Part shown: one piece after another, positions 24,321-32,478 of the stretch
How positions within the stretch are numbered: the first letter of the stretch is position 1
Layout: the number at the start of each line of letters is the position of its first letter
Source: an uncultured Ruminococcus sp.
GTDB lineage: Bacteria > Bacillota > Clostridia > Oscillospirales > Ruminococcaceae
Assembly: GCA_947627625.1 (NCBI GenBank)
Contig: CANQWR010000015.1
Coordinates: 1 to 41,044, forward strand
DNA length: 41,044 nucleotides
Reading direction: 5' to 3'
Notes under the pieces: generated by a model
Database searches by the model: none
What the model was told of the DNA's origin: nothing
The model's input: the letters and a program-made list of their open reading frames with translations, nothing else
Made by a program: the position numbers and the translations under genes

Positions 24321-25520
24321 ATGCTGACACTTGACAAAATCTATCACGCAAGGTACGTCTTGAAACCCGTTATCAGGCAGACGGACGTTATACATTCGCT
24401 GAATATAAACCCCGATTCGGAAATATACCTGAAAACCGAAAATCTACAGATAACAGGCTCTTTCAAAGTAAGAGGAGCTTACTACAAAATCTCACAGCTG
24501 TCCGATGAGGAAAAGGCAAAGGGCGTTATAGCCTGTTCCGCAGGAAACCACGCACAGGGTGTCGCACTCGCCTCCAGCAGGGCGGGCATAAAGTCCGTTA
24601 TCTGTCTGCCCGACGGTGCACCTATCTCAAAAGTGGAGGCTACAAAGAGTTACGGTGCGGAGGTCTGTCTCGTGAACGGTGTCTATGATGATGCTTATGC
24701 AGAGGCTCTCAGACAGCGTGACGAATACGGCTACACTTTTATACACCCTTTCGATGACGAAAACGTCATTGCGGGACAGGGTACTATAGGTCTTGAACTC
24801 CTCGAACAGCTCCCCGATATTGAAGCTGTCATAGCTCCCATAGGCGGTGGAGGTCTCATTTCGGGACTCGCTTTCGCTATAAAGTCCCTCGACCCAAATA
24901 TAAAAGTGTACGGTGTACAGGCATCAGGTGCACCCAGTATGTTCAACTCCGTCAGAGACCACCATATAGAGTGTCTCGACAGCGTTTCCACTATTGCGGA
25001 CGGCATTGCCGTAAAAGAACCGGGCGAAAATACTTTCAAAATAATTTCGGAGTACGTTGACGATATTGTAACCGTGAGCGATGACGAAATTTCCGCCGCA
25101 ATTCTCGCTCTCATGGAACAGCACAAACTTGTCACAGAGGGTGCAGGTGCTGTACCCGTTGCGGCTGCTATGTTCAACAAGTTACCCATAAAGGGCAAAA
25201 AGACCGTCTGTCTGCTTTCGGGCGGAAATATAGACGTGACTATCCTTTCAAGAGTTATAAAGAGAGGTCTTCTCATGACGGGCAGGACTTACTCCATGAA
25301 TATTGAACTCATAGACAAACCCGGTCAGCTTATGGATGTCTCCAAAATTATCGCTGAACTCGGCGGAAATGTTATCTCTATACACCACGAACGTGCAAAT
25401 GAAGGCTCTGCCGTGAACGGCTGTTATCTCAGGATAGTCCTCGAAACCAGGAACTATGAACACATTGAGGAGATAAAGTCCGCCCTCAAAAGCCACGGTT
25501 TCAAGATAACCAATGAATAA
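24321..25520 (+). CDS. ilvA: threonine ammonia-lyase (threonine dehydratase)
   Basis: PLP enzyme deaminating threonine to 2-oxobutanoate, the entry to isoleucine. At 399 residues it is the shorter form with a single C-terminal ACT domain (~330-399). Lys49 in GSFKVRGA carries PLP, SAGNHAQG and the GGGG phosphate loop at 175-178 are present, and SGGNID closes the site. The context (ilv/leu cluster, ridA next) favours the biosynthetic role, though short forms can be catabolic (TdcB-like). An AAAAGG ribosome site precedes the ATG. The 83-base gap before it is almost pure A/T. Confidence 0.94.
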   Translation: MLTLDKIYHARYVLKPVIRQTDVIHSLNINPDSEIYLKTENLQITGSFKVRGAYYKISQLSDEEKAKGVIACSAGNHAQGVALASSRAGIKSVICLPDGAPISKVEATKSYGAEVCLVNGVYDDAYAEALRQRDEYGYTFIHPFDDENVIAGQGTIGLELLEQLPDIEAVIAPIGGGGLISGLAFAIKSLDPNIKVYGVQASGAPSMFNSVRDHHIECLDSVSTIADGIAVKEPGENTFKIISEYVDDIVTVSDDEISAAILALMEQHKLVTEGAGAVPVAAAMFNKLPIKGKKTVCLLSGGNIDVTILSRVIKRGLLMTGRTYSMNIELIDKPGQLMDVSKIIAELGGNVISIHHERANEGSAVNGCYLRIVLETRNYEHIEEIKSALKSHGFKITNE

Positions 25521-25583
25521 ATAAATTAAATATTTTTTATATTTAATTTATATTTATAATTACAATACAGGAGGAATATTGTC

Positions 25584-25955
25584 ATGACTAAAATTTATAC
25601 TCCCAACGCCCCCGAAGCTGTAGGTCCTTACTCACAGGCTGTAGTGTCGGGAAACATGGTCTACACAAGCGGTCAGATTGCCATAAACCCCGAAACCAAC
25701 ACCATAGACAAGACCGATATTCAGGGTCAGGCTGAACAGATTATGAAAAATCTCGGTGCTGTCCTTGAAAAAGCGGGTTCTTGCTTTGAAAAGGTCGTGA
25801 AAACTACCTGTTTTCTCGCCGATATGGGGGACTTTGGTGCATTTAATGAGGTCTACGCAAAATATTTCACTTCTCTGCCCGCAAGGAGCTGTGTAGCCGT
25901 TAAGACTCTCCCCAAAAACGCACTCGCTGAAGTGGAAGTTATCGCTGAAATATAG
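25584..25955 (+). CDS. ridA: RidA family enamine/imine deaminase
   Basis: RidA hydrolyses reactive enamine and imine intermediates released by PLP dehydratases such as IlvA, protecting other enzymes. The 123-residue protein has the family pattern: GPYSQAV near the start, YTSGQIAINP, and Arg101 in LPARSCVAVKTLP corresponding to the catalytic arginine. It follows ilvA by 63 bases with an AGGAGG ribosome site, so the toxic-intermediate maker and its clean-up enzyme are adjacent. Confidence 0.95.
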   Translation: MTKIYTPNAPEAVGPYSQAVVSGNMVYTSGQIAINPETNTIDKTDIQGQAEQIMKNLGAVLEKAGSCFEKVVKTTCFLADMGDFGAFNEVYAKYFTSLPARSCVAVKTLPKNALAEVEVIAEI

Positions 25956-25974
25956 AAAGTTTGTACTGGGGACT

Positions 25975-26290
25975 ACTTGTGGGGAACTCTGCCACCCACT
26001 CCCCCCGCAAGGGGGTTGTGAACTCCCTTGACCCCCAAAATTAAACGTTAGAAGAATTATCATGGGGGGGCTGGGGGGATACTTCCCCCCAGCGGGGGGC
26101 TGGGGGCGGAGCCCACAATGGGGGTTCAGGGGGCAAAGCCCCCTGCCCCCTATCGTTCTAATTAAAAAATATTAAATTCCCAAAAAAATATAATTTTAAG
26201 AAAATTATTTTTTGGGCAAAGCCCCCTGCCCCTTATCGTTCTAATAGGGGGCTTGGGGGGCAACGCCCCCCACAAAGCACCCCCAAAATT
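25975..26290 (-). repeat. GC-rich hairpin repeat, composite copy R6 (reverse)
   Basis: Reverse copy filling the ridA-nadA gap. On the minus strand the order is: entry hairpin (26274-26244), first core AGAACGATAAGGGGCAG (26244-26227), a short GGGGGC hairpin, the AT-rich hairpin (about 26208-26188), and a second core AGAACGATAGGGGGCAG (26160-26143). The full hairpin chain follows to 26063, with CATGATAATTC and the TTTTGGGGGTCAAGG end module (26042-26027). It carries two cores, like R3 and R9, so tandem growth is seen in both orientations. Confidence 0.86.
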
Positions 26291-26311
26291 CCAATTTAAG
26301 GAGATGTTTCT

Positions 26312-27235
26312 ATGAATATACATCAACTCCAACAGGAAATTCTTGAACTCAAAAAAAAGACCGATACTGTTATTCTCGCTCACAGCTATCAGGCAAGGGA
26401 AATCGTGGAAATTGCCGACTACACGGGCGACAGCTATAAACTCAGTGTCGTCGCTTCCGAAACCAATGCGAAAAATGTCCTCATGTGCGGTGTCAGATTT
26501 ATGGCGGAGACCGTCAAAATTCTCTCCCCAAAAAAGAGGGTCTTTCTCGCAAACAGCGGAGCTGGCTGTCCCATGGCTGAACAGCTTGATACGGAACTCC
26601 TCTCACAGCTAAAACAGGCTGAACCCGATAGGACTGTCTGTGCGTACATAAACACCACCGCTGAACTCAAAACGCTCTGTGACGTGTGCGTGACCTCCTC
26701 AAGTGCGGTGAAGATAATTAAAAATATTGACTCCGATAAAATTTTATTTATCCCCGACTGCAATCTCGGCGACTGGGTTAAAAAGAACGTCCCCCAAAAG
26801 GACATCAAACTCGTACACGGAGGTTGCCCCACTCACGCAGGAATTACCGCAAAAGAAGTCAGAAAAATCAGGGAACTCCACCCGAATGCACTGTTTTTAG
26901 TACACCCCGAATGTACCCCCGAAGTGGTCGCTCTTGCGGACTATGTCGGCTCAACAAGCGGTATAATGGACTTTGCTAAAAATTCCGACAAAAGAGAATT
27001 TATAATCGGCACGGAGACTTCTATCTCCGAACACCTGCAATATGACTGCCCCGATAAAAGATTTTTCCCCGTCACTAAAGATGTAGTCTGCCGCAATATG
27101 AAACTGACTACCCTCCCCGACGTGTACAACGCTCTGAACGGCGATATGTCCGTTGCGTGTGAGATTGTCATGAGTGACGAACTCATAGCGGGTGCAAGAA
27201 AGTGCATAGACGAAATGATAAGGCTGGGCGGTTGA
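26312..27235 (+). CDS. nadA: quinolinate synthase
   Basis: Iron-sulfur enzyme condensing iminoaspartate with dihydroxyacetone phosphate in NAD synthesis. The 307-residue length is normal. Cys86 (GAGCPMAE), Cys172 (GGCPTH) and Cys260 (DVVCRNMK) have the spacing of the three cluster ligands. ILAHSYQ near the N-terminus and HPECTPEV are family motifs. AAGGAG lies ~10 bases before the ATG, at the end of repeat R6. The usual partners nadB and nadC are not in this window. hydE follows after four bases. Confidence 0.95.
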   Translation: MNIHQLQQEILELKKKTDTVILAHSYQAREIVEIADYTGDSYKLSVVASETNAKNVLMCGVRFMAETVKILSPKKRVFLANSGAGCPMAEQLDTELLSQLKQAEPDRTVCAYINTTAELKTLCDVCVTSSSAVKIIKNIDSDKILFIPDCNLGDWVKKNVPQKDIKLVHGGCPTHAGITAKEVRKIRELHPNALFLVHPECTPEVVALADYVGSTSGIMDFAKNSDKREFIIGTETSISEHLQYDCPDKRFFPVTKDVVCRNMKLTTLPDVYNALNGDMSVACEIVMSDELIAGARKCIDEMIRLGG

Positions 27236-27239
27236 TACT

Positions 27240-28280
27240 ATGAAAGAACTCGTTGAAAAATTGTACAGCACGGGCGATTTGTCCGACGACGAACTGAAAA
27301 GCCTGATAGAGTGCAACGACACCGAAACGGCTGAATTTTTAACCGAAAAAGCCGACTGTGTCCGCAGAAAATATTACGGAAACAAAGTCTTTTTGCGTGG
27401 ACTTATCGAGATTTCAAGCTATTGTAAAAACAATTGTCTTTATTGCGGTATAAGACGTGGCAACAAAAACGCTCAGCGTTACAGGCTCTCCCGTGAGGAA
27501 ATCCTCTCCTGCTGTGAAAACGGCTACAGTCTCGGTTTCAGGACTTTCGTCATGCAGGGCGGTGAGGACAGTTTTTTTACCGATGAATTTATGTGCGGAA
27601 TAATTTCGGAGATAAAAAACAAATATCCCGACTGTGCCGTGACACTCTCCCTCGGTGAACGCTCCAAAAACAGCTACAAACTTATGAAAAATGCAGGTGC
27701 GGACAGGTATCTGCTCAGGCACGAAACCGCCGATGAGGAGTTGTATAAAAAACTTCACCCCTCCGAAATGATTCTGCAAAACAGAAAAAACTGTCTCTAC
27801 AATCTGAAAAAACTCGGCTATCAGGTCGGCACGGGCTTTATGGTGGGAGTACCTTTCCAGACGACCGAAAATATTGTCTCCGATTTGAGATTTATGCAGG
27901 AGCTGAAGCCCCAGATGATTGGGATAGGTCCTTTTATACCGCACTCCGACACCGATTTCAAAAATTTCCCTCACGGCTCTCTTGAATTGGTACTCCGCAT
28001 TCTCGGCATTCTGAGACTTATGTTCCCGAAAGTCCTCCTCCCCGCAACAACGGCTCTCGGCACTATCTCCCCCGTCGGACGTGAACTCGGTCTTAAAACG
28101 GGCTGTAATGTTGTTATGCCGAACCTCTCCCCCGTGGCAGTCCGAAAAAAATACGATCTGTACGACAACAAAATTTGTACAGGTGAGGAGTCGGCGGAGT
28201 GCAGGGGCTGTCTTGAAAGGCGTATAAATTCCGTCGGATATGTCATTTCACAGGAGCGTGGGGACAGTTTAGAACTATAA
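27240..28280 (+). CDS. hydE: [FeFe]-hydrogenase maturase HydE (radical SAM)
   Basis: Radical SAM enzyme acting in assembly of the H-cluster dithiolate ligand. The 346-residue protein has CX3CX2C (Cys62, Cys66, Cys69, in SSYCKNNCLYCGIRRGN), and the stretch RGLIEISSYC...YRLSREEIL..GFRTFVMQGGED matches HydE rather than BioB. A C-terminal CXGC-type pattern (Cys at ~323 and 326, ECRGCLERR) is present. Its start is four bases after nadA, suggesting co-transcription. hydF, hydG and the hydrogenase itself are not in the window. PylB-type relatives are a less likely alternative. Confidence 0.88.
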   Translation: MKELVEKLYSTGDLSDDELKSLIECNDTETAEFLTEKADCVRRKYYGNKVFLRGLIEISSYCKNNCLYCGIRRGNKNAQRYRLSREEILSCCENGYSLGFRTFVMQGGEDSFFTDEFMCGIISEIKNKYPDCAVTLSLGERSKNSYKLMKNAGADRYLLRHETADEELYKKLHPSEMILQNRKNCLYNLKKLGYQVGTGFMVGVPFQTTENIVSDLRFMQELKPQMIGIGPFIPHSDTDFKNFPHGSLELVLRILGILRLMFPKVLLPATTALGTISPVGRELGLKTGCNVVMPNLSPVAVRKKYDLYDNKICTGEESAECRGCLERRINSVGYVISQERGDSLEL

Positions 28281-28284
28281 GCTA

Positions 28285-28528
28285 TTGGGGGGCTACCGCC
28301 CCCCAAACCCCCTGTTTTTAACGATAAGGGGCAGGGGGCTTTGCCCCCTGAACCCCCATTGGGGGCTCCGCCCCCAAACCCCCGCTGGGGGGAAGTATCC
28401 CCCCAGACCCCCCATGATTATTCCCACACAAGAAACAAACCCCGCCCCCGTGACAGTCTACCGTTTTAATTTTGGGGGTCAAGGGGGGCTTGGGGGGGCG
28501 AAGCCCCCTGCCTCCAATCGTTCCACCT
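28285..28528 (+). repeat. GC-rich hairpin repeat, copy R7 with inverted core at its right end
   Basis: Forward copy between hydE and the U32-like gene. Entry hairpin GGGGGGC-TACC-GCCCCCC, core AACGATAAGGGGCAG (28320-28334), full hairpin chain, CATGATTATTCCCACA tail (28412-28428) and GACAGTCTACCGTTTTA end module. Beyond TTTTGGGGGTCAAGG it ends with an inverted core: GCCCCCTGCCTCCAATCGTT (28503-28522) is the complement of the left core region. The copy therefore has terminal inverted repeats. Confidence 0.87.
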
Positions 28529-28556
28529 AAAAAAATTCCAAAAGGAGTATAACAAA

Positions 28557-29495
28557 ATGAGAGTACGCTTTCATATTCCCGATTTTTCAAGCCGTTTCAG
28601 GCTAAATATAATGTTCATAGAAATGCTCAAAAACCGTCCCGATCTGTTCAGGGAGGGCGTTGAAATAGCGTCTGTTTACGGTGCTTTCCCGCCTGCTATG
28701 TGGAACGGCGGTCGTCCGCAGCCCGGTGTCTGCTCTCCTCAGCACGTTCAGGAGGTCATAAACGCCTTCAATCAGAGGGGTATCCCTCTGAGGTTCACCT
28801 TCACCAACCCCGTCATAGAGGAAAAACATCTCAGCGACACTTTCTGCAATGCTGTCATGAAAATGGCTGACAACGGTCTGAACGAAGCTATAGTTGTCTC
28901 GCCCGTTCTGGAGAAGTACATAAGGGAGAATTACCCCAAATACAAGCTGACAAGTTCCACCTGTAAGAGGATTACCGACCCCGAAAAACTCAGTGAGGAA
29001 CTTGACAAAGATTATCACATTGTCGTTATAGATTACGACCTCAACAACAGATTTGAAATTCTCGAAAAACTCCCCCGCAAAAAAGACTGTGAACTTTTAG
29101 TCAATGCCTGCTGTGAACCAAACTGCCCAAGGCGTTCCGAACACTACCGCACCATTGGTGTACAGCAGATAGCTTACAACGAACACATCAGGAAAAATCC
29201 CGACAAGCCTTTTGATTCCGACAAGTACGACAAGCACGATTTCAAAAACTGCCCGTACGGTCAGAGGGGTATTTACGAGATAAAAAATCTCCGCACACAC
29301 ATCTCCCCCGATGATATATGGAATAAATATGTCCCCATGGGATTTGAGCAGTTCAAAATAGAGGGCAGGACTTCAAGTGCGTTAAATATAATCGAAACTT
29401 ATATGTACTACATGGCTAAACCCGAATGCCGTGACGAAGCAAGATTTATGTTGCTGAAAGCTCTTGAAAACACGGGAGTACTGGTCTACAGGTAA
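28557..29495 (+). CDS. uncharacterised U32-like cysteine-containing protein
   Basis: A 312-residue soluble protein. The C-terminal segment FEQFKIEGRTSSALNIIETYMYYM (residues ~263-286) resembles the KIEGR...Y signature of the U32 peptidase/hydroxylase-associated family, and the rest could form a similar TIM barrel. Cys185, Cys186, Cys190 and Cys232 (NACCEPNCPRR and KNCPYGQ) could bind a metal or iron-sulfur cluster, as cysteines do in U32 relatives. Its exact family and reaction are not known to me. An AAAGGAG ribosome site lies 9 bases before the ATG. It sits between hydE and serC; serC has its own promoter. Confidence 0.7.
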   Translation: MRVRFHIPDFSSRFRLNIMFIEMLKNRPDLFREGVEIASVYGAFPPAMWNGGRPQPGVCSPQHVQEVINAFNQRGIPLRFTFTNPVIEEKHLSDTFCNAVMKMADNGLNEAIVVSPVLEKYIRENYPKYKLTSSTCKRITDPEKLSEELDKDYHIVVIDYDLNNRFEILEKLPRKKDCELLVNACCEPNCPRRSEHYRTIGVQQIAYNEHIRKNPDKPFDSDKYDKHDFKNCPYGQRGIYEIKNLRTHISPDDIWNKYVPMGFEQFKIEGRTSSALNIIETYMYYMAKPECRDEARFMLLKALENTGVLVYR

Positions 29496-29544
29496 ACGCT
29501 ATCTGTTGCACAAGTGTAACAAGCAAAAAAATTCACAGAATATG

Positions 29545-29573
29545 TTGACTTGCTTTTTCAAATATAGTATAAT
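29545..29573 (+). promoter_or_regulatory. serC promoter
   Basis: TTGACT (29545-29550), 17-base spacer, TATAAT (29568-29573), ~47 bases before the serC ATG. A small GTTGCAC-AA-GTGTAAC inverted repeat (about 29505-29520) lies upstream and could be a terminator remnant or an operator. Confidence 0.85.
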
Positions 29574-29619
29574 GTATATGTATGGAAAATACTACAATTC
29601 TTTTTTGGAGGTTTTTGCA

Positions 29620-30702
29620 ATGAGCAGAGTTTATAATTTCAGTGCAGGTCCGGCAGTCCTGCCCGAGGAAGTTCTCAGAGAGGCTGCCGAGGAAATGCTT
29701 GACTACAAGGGTACAGGTATGTCCGTTATGGAGATGTCCCACCGTTCAAAGGCTTATGATAACATAATCAAAGAGGCTGAACAGGACCTCCGTGACCTCA
29801 TGAATATCCCCGACAACTACAAGGTTCTCTTTCTTCAGGGCGGTGCATCACAGCAGTTTGCGGCAGTCCCCATGAACCTCATGAAAAACAAAAAGGCTGC
29901 ATATATAATCACTGGACAGTGGGCTAAAAAGGCTTTTCAGGAAGCTAAAATATACGGTGAGGCTGTAGCTGTTGCTTCTTCAGCGGACAAGACTTTCTCC
30001 TATATCCCCGACTGCTCCGACCTTGACATTCCCGAAGATGCCGACTATGTTTACATATGTGAAAATAACACTATCTACGGCACAAAGTTCTGGACTCTCC
30101 CTAACACAAAGGGCAAAGACCTTGTTGCGGACGTTTCGTCCTGTTTCCTCTCCGAACCCGTGGACGTTACCAAATATGGCGTAATATATGGCGGTGTACA
30201 GAAAAATGTAGGTCCTGCGGGAGTCGTTATTGCTATTATCCGTGAGGACTTAATCCGTGATGACGTTCTGCCGGGTACTCCCACAATGCTTAAGTGGAAA
30301 ACTCAGGCTGACGCTGATTCACTCTATAACACTCCCCCCTGCTACGGTATCTATATCTGCGGTAAAGTTTTCAAGTGGCTCAAGAAAATGGGCGGTCTGG
30401 AGGCTATGAAGGCTCTAAACGAGAAAAAAGCCAAGATTCTCTACGATTTTCTTGACCAGAGCAAGATGTTCAAGGGTACTGTTGAGAAAAAAGACCGTTC
30501 TCTCATGAACGTTCCCTTTGTTACGGGTGACGATGAGCTTGACAAGAAGTTCATTGCGGAGTCCAAAGCGGCAGGTTTTGAGAACCTCAAAGGTCACAGA
30601 ACTGTCGGCGGTATGCGTGCTTCCATCTATAACGCTATGCCGATTGAGGGCGTTGAGAAACTCGTTGAGTTCATGAAAAAGTTTGAGAAGGAAAATTCAT
30701 AA
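29620..30702 (+). CDS. serC: phosphoserine aminotransferase
   Basis: PLP enzyme making 3-phosphoserine from 3-phosphohydroxypyruvate and glutamate. I choose the ATG at 29620 (MSRVYNFSAGPAVLP, TTGGAGG site 9 bases upstream); upstream in-frame starts lie before the promoter. The 360-residue length is standard. Lys195 in GGVQKNVGPAG is the PLP lysine; FLQGGASQQF and NTIYGT are family motifs. serA follows after 70 bases, containing a CCGAAA/TTTCGG hairpin (about 30728-30747) that may tune serA expression. No serB phosphatase is present in the window. Confidence 0.96.
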   Translation: MSRVYNFSAGPAVLPEEVLREAAEEMLDYKGTGMSVMEMSHRSKAYDNIIKEAEQDLRDLMNIPDNYKVLFLQGGASQQFAAVPMNLMKNKKAAYIITGQWAKKAFQEAKIYGEAVAVASSADKTFSYIPDCSDLDIPEDADYVYICENNTIYGTKFWTLPNTKGKDLVADVSSCFLSEPVDVTKYGVIYGGVQKNVGPAGVVIAIIREDLIRDDVLPGTPTMLKWKTQADADSLYNTPPCYGIYICGKVFKWLKKMGGLEAMKALNEKKAKILYDFLDQSKMFKGTVEKKDRSLMNVPFVTGDDELDKKFIAESKAAGFENLKGHRTVGGMRASIYNAMPIEGVEKLVEFMKKFEKENS

Positions 30703-30772
30703 GATTTAATCAGTCGACAAAAGCTATCCGAAAGCTGTATTTCGGAAAAATCCAACGAAAGAGGTAATTGCC

Positions 30773-31936
30773 ATGTACAAGATACAGACACTCAACAAGA
30801 TCTCAACTGTCGGCACTGACGTTTTTGACAAGTCCGTCTACAGCGTGTCCGACGCCGTTGAGACCCCCGATGCAATTATGGTTCGCTCTGCCAAAATGCA
30901 CGACATGATTTTCAATGATAATCTCCTCGCAATAGCACGTGCAGGGGCAGGCGTGAACAATATCCCCGTGGACAGGTGTGCTCAGGAGGGTATCTGCGTG
31001 TTCAACACTCCCGGTGCTAACTCAAACGCTGTCAAGGAACTTGCAATCTGTGCGTTGCTTATGTCCTCCAGAAAAATTATAGAGGGTGCATCGTGGGCTT
31101 CTTCACTCAAGGGTACTGAAAACGCTCCCAAGACCGTTGAGAGCGGAAAGTCAAAATTTGCAGGTCCCGAAATAGCCGGTAAAACTCTCGGAATAATCGG
31201 TCTCGGGGCAATAGGCGGAAAAATCGCCAACACTGCTATAGCCCTCGGTATGAAAGTTATCGGCTATGACCCGTATCTGTCCGTCAAAGCGGCTCTCAAA
31301 CTCTACCACGATGTAAGGGTGACTGAGGACATAAACGACATTTACAAGAACAGTGACTACATTTCTATCCATATGCCCTACACTCCCCAGACTAAAAATA
31401 CTATCGACTCCGAACAGATTGCAATGATGAAAGACGGCGTACGCCTTATCAATCTCGCAAGGGGCGAACTTATCAACAGTGAGGCTGTTGTCAAGGCTAT
31501 AAAAGAGGGAAAAATTGCAAAGTACGTCACCGACTTTGCAGATGACGTTGTTCTCGGTGAGGAGAATGTGATAGTCCTCCCGCACCTCGGTGCTTCTACT
31601 CCCGAAAGTGAGGACAACTGTGCTGTTATGGCTGCCGAGGAACTCATTGACTACATCGAAAACGGCAATATAACAAACAGCGTGAACTACCCGAACCTCT
31701 CAATGAACGCTGTCGGCACAAAAATCTGCATAATCCACAAGAATGTCCCAACTACTCTCGCATCTATCACTTCCGAAATCGGAAATGCAGGTGTCAACAT
31801 TGAGAACCTTGCAAACGCAAGCAAGGGCGACTTCGCCTACACTATGCTTGACGTGACGGACGATATTCCCGAAACTGTTGAGGGCAAGATAAACTGCATC
31901 GACGGCGTTATCAAGGTGAGAGTTATAGAGAAGTAA
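30773..31936 (+). CDS. serA: D-3-phosphoglycerate dehydrogenase
   Basis: NAD-dependent oxidation of 3-phosphoglycerate, the first step of serine synthesis. The 387-residue protein has the nucleotide motif GLGAIGG (143-149), catalytic Arg230 (NLARGEL) and His271 (LPHLGAST), and a C-terminal ACT domain (~315-387) that usually gives serine feedback. This compact ACT form lacks the intervening domain of the longest SerA types. An AAAGAGG ribosome site precedes the ATG. A strong terminator follows immediately, closing a serC-serA unit. Confidence 0.95.
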   Translation: MYKIQTLNKISTVGTDVFDKSVYSVSDAVETPDAIMVRSAKMHDMIFNDNLLAIARAGAGVNNIPVDRCAQEGICVFNTPGANSNAVKELAICALLMSSRKIIEGASWASSLKGTENAPKTVESGKSKFAGPEIAGKTLGIIGLGAIGGKIANTAIALGMKVIGYDPYLSVKAALKLYHDVRVTEDINDIYKNSDYISIHMPYTPQTKNTIDSEQIAMMKDGVRLINLARGELINSEAVVKAIKEGKIAKYVTDFADDVVLGEENVIVLPHLGASTPESEDNCAVMAAEELIDYIENGNITNSVNYPNLSMNAVGTKICIIHKNVPTTLASITSEIGNAGVNIENLANASKGDFAYTMLDVTDDIPETVEGKINCIDGVIKVRVIEK

Positions 31937-31950
31937 ATTTATTAAATTAA

Positions 31951-31983
31951 AAAACCGACAGGCAGGGACTGTCGGTTTTTTTT
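31951..31983 (+). terminator. serC-serA terminator
   Basis: AAAACCGACAG (31951-31961) pairs with CTGTCGGTTTT, followed by a continuous T run to 31983. A near-ideal Rho-independent terminator 14 bases past the serA stop. Confidence 0.93.
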
Positions 31984-32019
31984 ATATTTTTAGATTAGGG
32001 TACTTTACCTCCCAAGTCT

Positions 32020-32146
32020 CCAAATTAAAACAGTAGAATATCATGGGGGTCAAGGGGGTTTTTAACCCCCTTGCAGGGGGTCTGGGGGACAGCGTCCCCC
32101 AGTGAGGGTTCAGGGGGCAAAGCCCCCTGCCCCCTTATCGTCATTA
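32020..32146 (-). repeat. GC-rich hairpin repeat, copy R8 (reverse, short)
   Basis: Reverse copy lying between two terminators, so it is probably poorly transcribed. On the minus strand: core GACGATAAGGGGGCAGG (about 32143-32127), hairpins GGGGGC-TTT-GCCCCC and GGGGGAC/GTCCCCC, then CCCTTGCAAGGGGG-type pairings, CATGATATTC and TTTAATTT at the end. AT-rich hairpin absent. The hairpin arms have compensating changes (e.g. GGGGGAC..GTCCCCC at 32085-32100), which suggests selection on pairing. Confidence 0.78.
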
Positions 32147-32154
32147 AATCAAAA

Positions 32155-32191
32155 GAGCGTTTCCGAACCACACTCGGAAACGCTTTTTTTT
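32155..32191. terminator. terminator hairpin between R8 and the 20-residue peptide gene
   Basis: AGCGTTTCCGA (32156-32166) pairs with TCGGAAACGCT (32174-32184). On the plus strand it is followed by TTTTTTTT. On the minus strand, where it ends the small peptide gene 20 bases past its stop, it is followed by CTTTTGATTT. It can serve both directions. Confidence 0.85.
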
Positions 32192-32210
32192 GACGGAGAA
32201 CAGCGGATAT

Positions 32211-32273
32211 TTATCTCCAGAAAAGGAAGTATCCCAGAGATTCACCAAGAAGAGCACCTGCTACGAACCACAT
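32211..32273 (-). CDS. 20-residue hydrophobic peptide
   Basis: A minus-strand ORF of 20 codons, beginning MWFVAGALLGE and ending FLFWR. Its SD, AAGGAGGTG (32291-32283), is almost fully complementary to the 16S tail. It has its own promoter and a terminator 20 bases past the stop. The peptide is one short hydrophobic segment with a terminal Arg, similar in feel to DUF3789-type mini membrane proteins. The complete expression unit, not the ORF length, is the evidence. It is divergent from the XRE regulator gene; the ~205 bases between them contain a palindromic operator. Possible roles are membrane peptide, signal or small toxin; none is shown. Confidence 0.55.
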   Translation of the reverse strand: MWFVAGALLGESLGYFLFWR

Positions 32274-32330
32274 ATACTTTCGCACCTCCTTTTTCAACAT
32301 TCGGAATGTAGTATGGTTACAGACCGAAAA

Positions 32331-32395
32331 AATTAACGGTAAACCGTTAATTATATTATAACACAGATTTCTGAAAAAGTCAACGGTTTACCGAC
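32331..32395 (-). promoter_or_regulatory. small-peptide promoter with two operator palindromes
   Basis: Minus strand TTGACT (32383-32378), 17 bases, TATAAT (32360-32355). A 22-base perfect palindrome, two 10-base arms AATTAACGGT/ACCGTTAATT around AA (32331-32352), covers the start site. A second site, AACGGTTTACCG (32382-32393), overlaps the -35. The shared CGGT-N2-ACCG core in both sites implies one dimeric repressor; the divergent XRE protein is the obvious candidate. Confidence 0.75.
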
Positions 32396-32478
32396 AAAAA
32401 AGTTTCATAAAAAATGCTATTATTATTTATGTAAAATGCACAATTTGTGTAAATTTCACAGAAAGGATGGCGTTTTTT

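Noticed and set aside
28285..28590. Pro/Gly-rich ORFs within the repeats (e.g. NPHWGLRPQTP-type frames at 12847, 15006, 16892, 21710, 28285, 40699)
   Set aside because: The same pseudo-peptide appears in forward and reverse copies because G/C runs lack stop codons. There are no consistent ribosome sites, and the frames are broken differently in each copy.
32020..32146. R8 as the terminator of serA
   Set aside because: A near-ideal terminator at 31951-31983 already ends serA before R8 begins.
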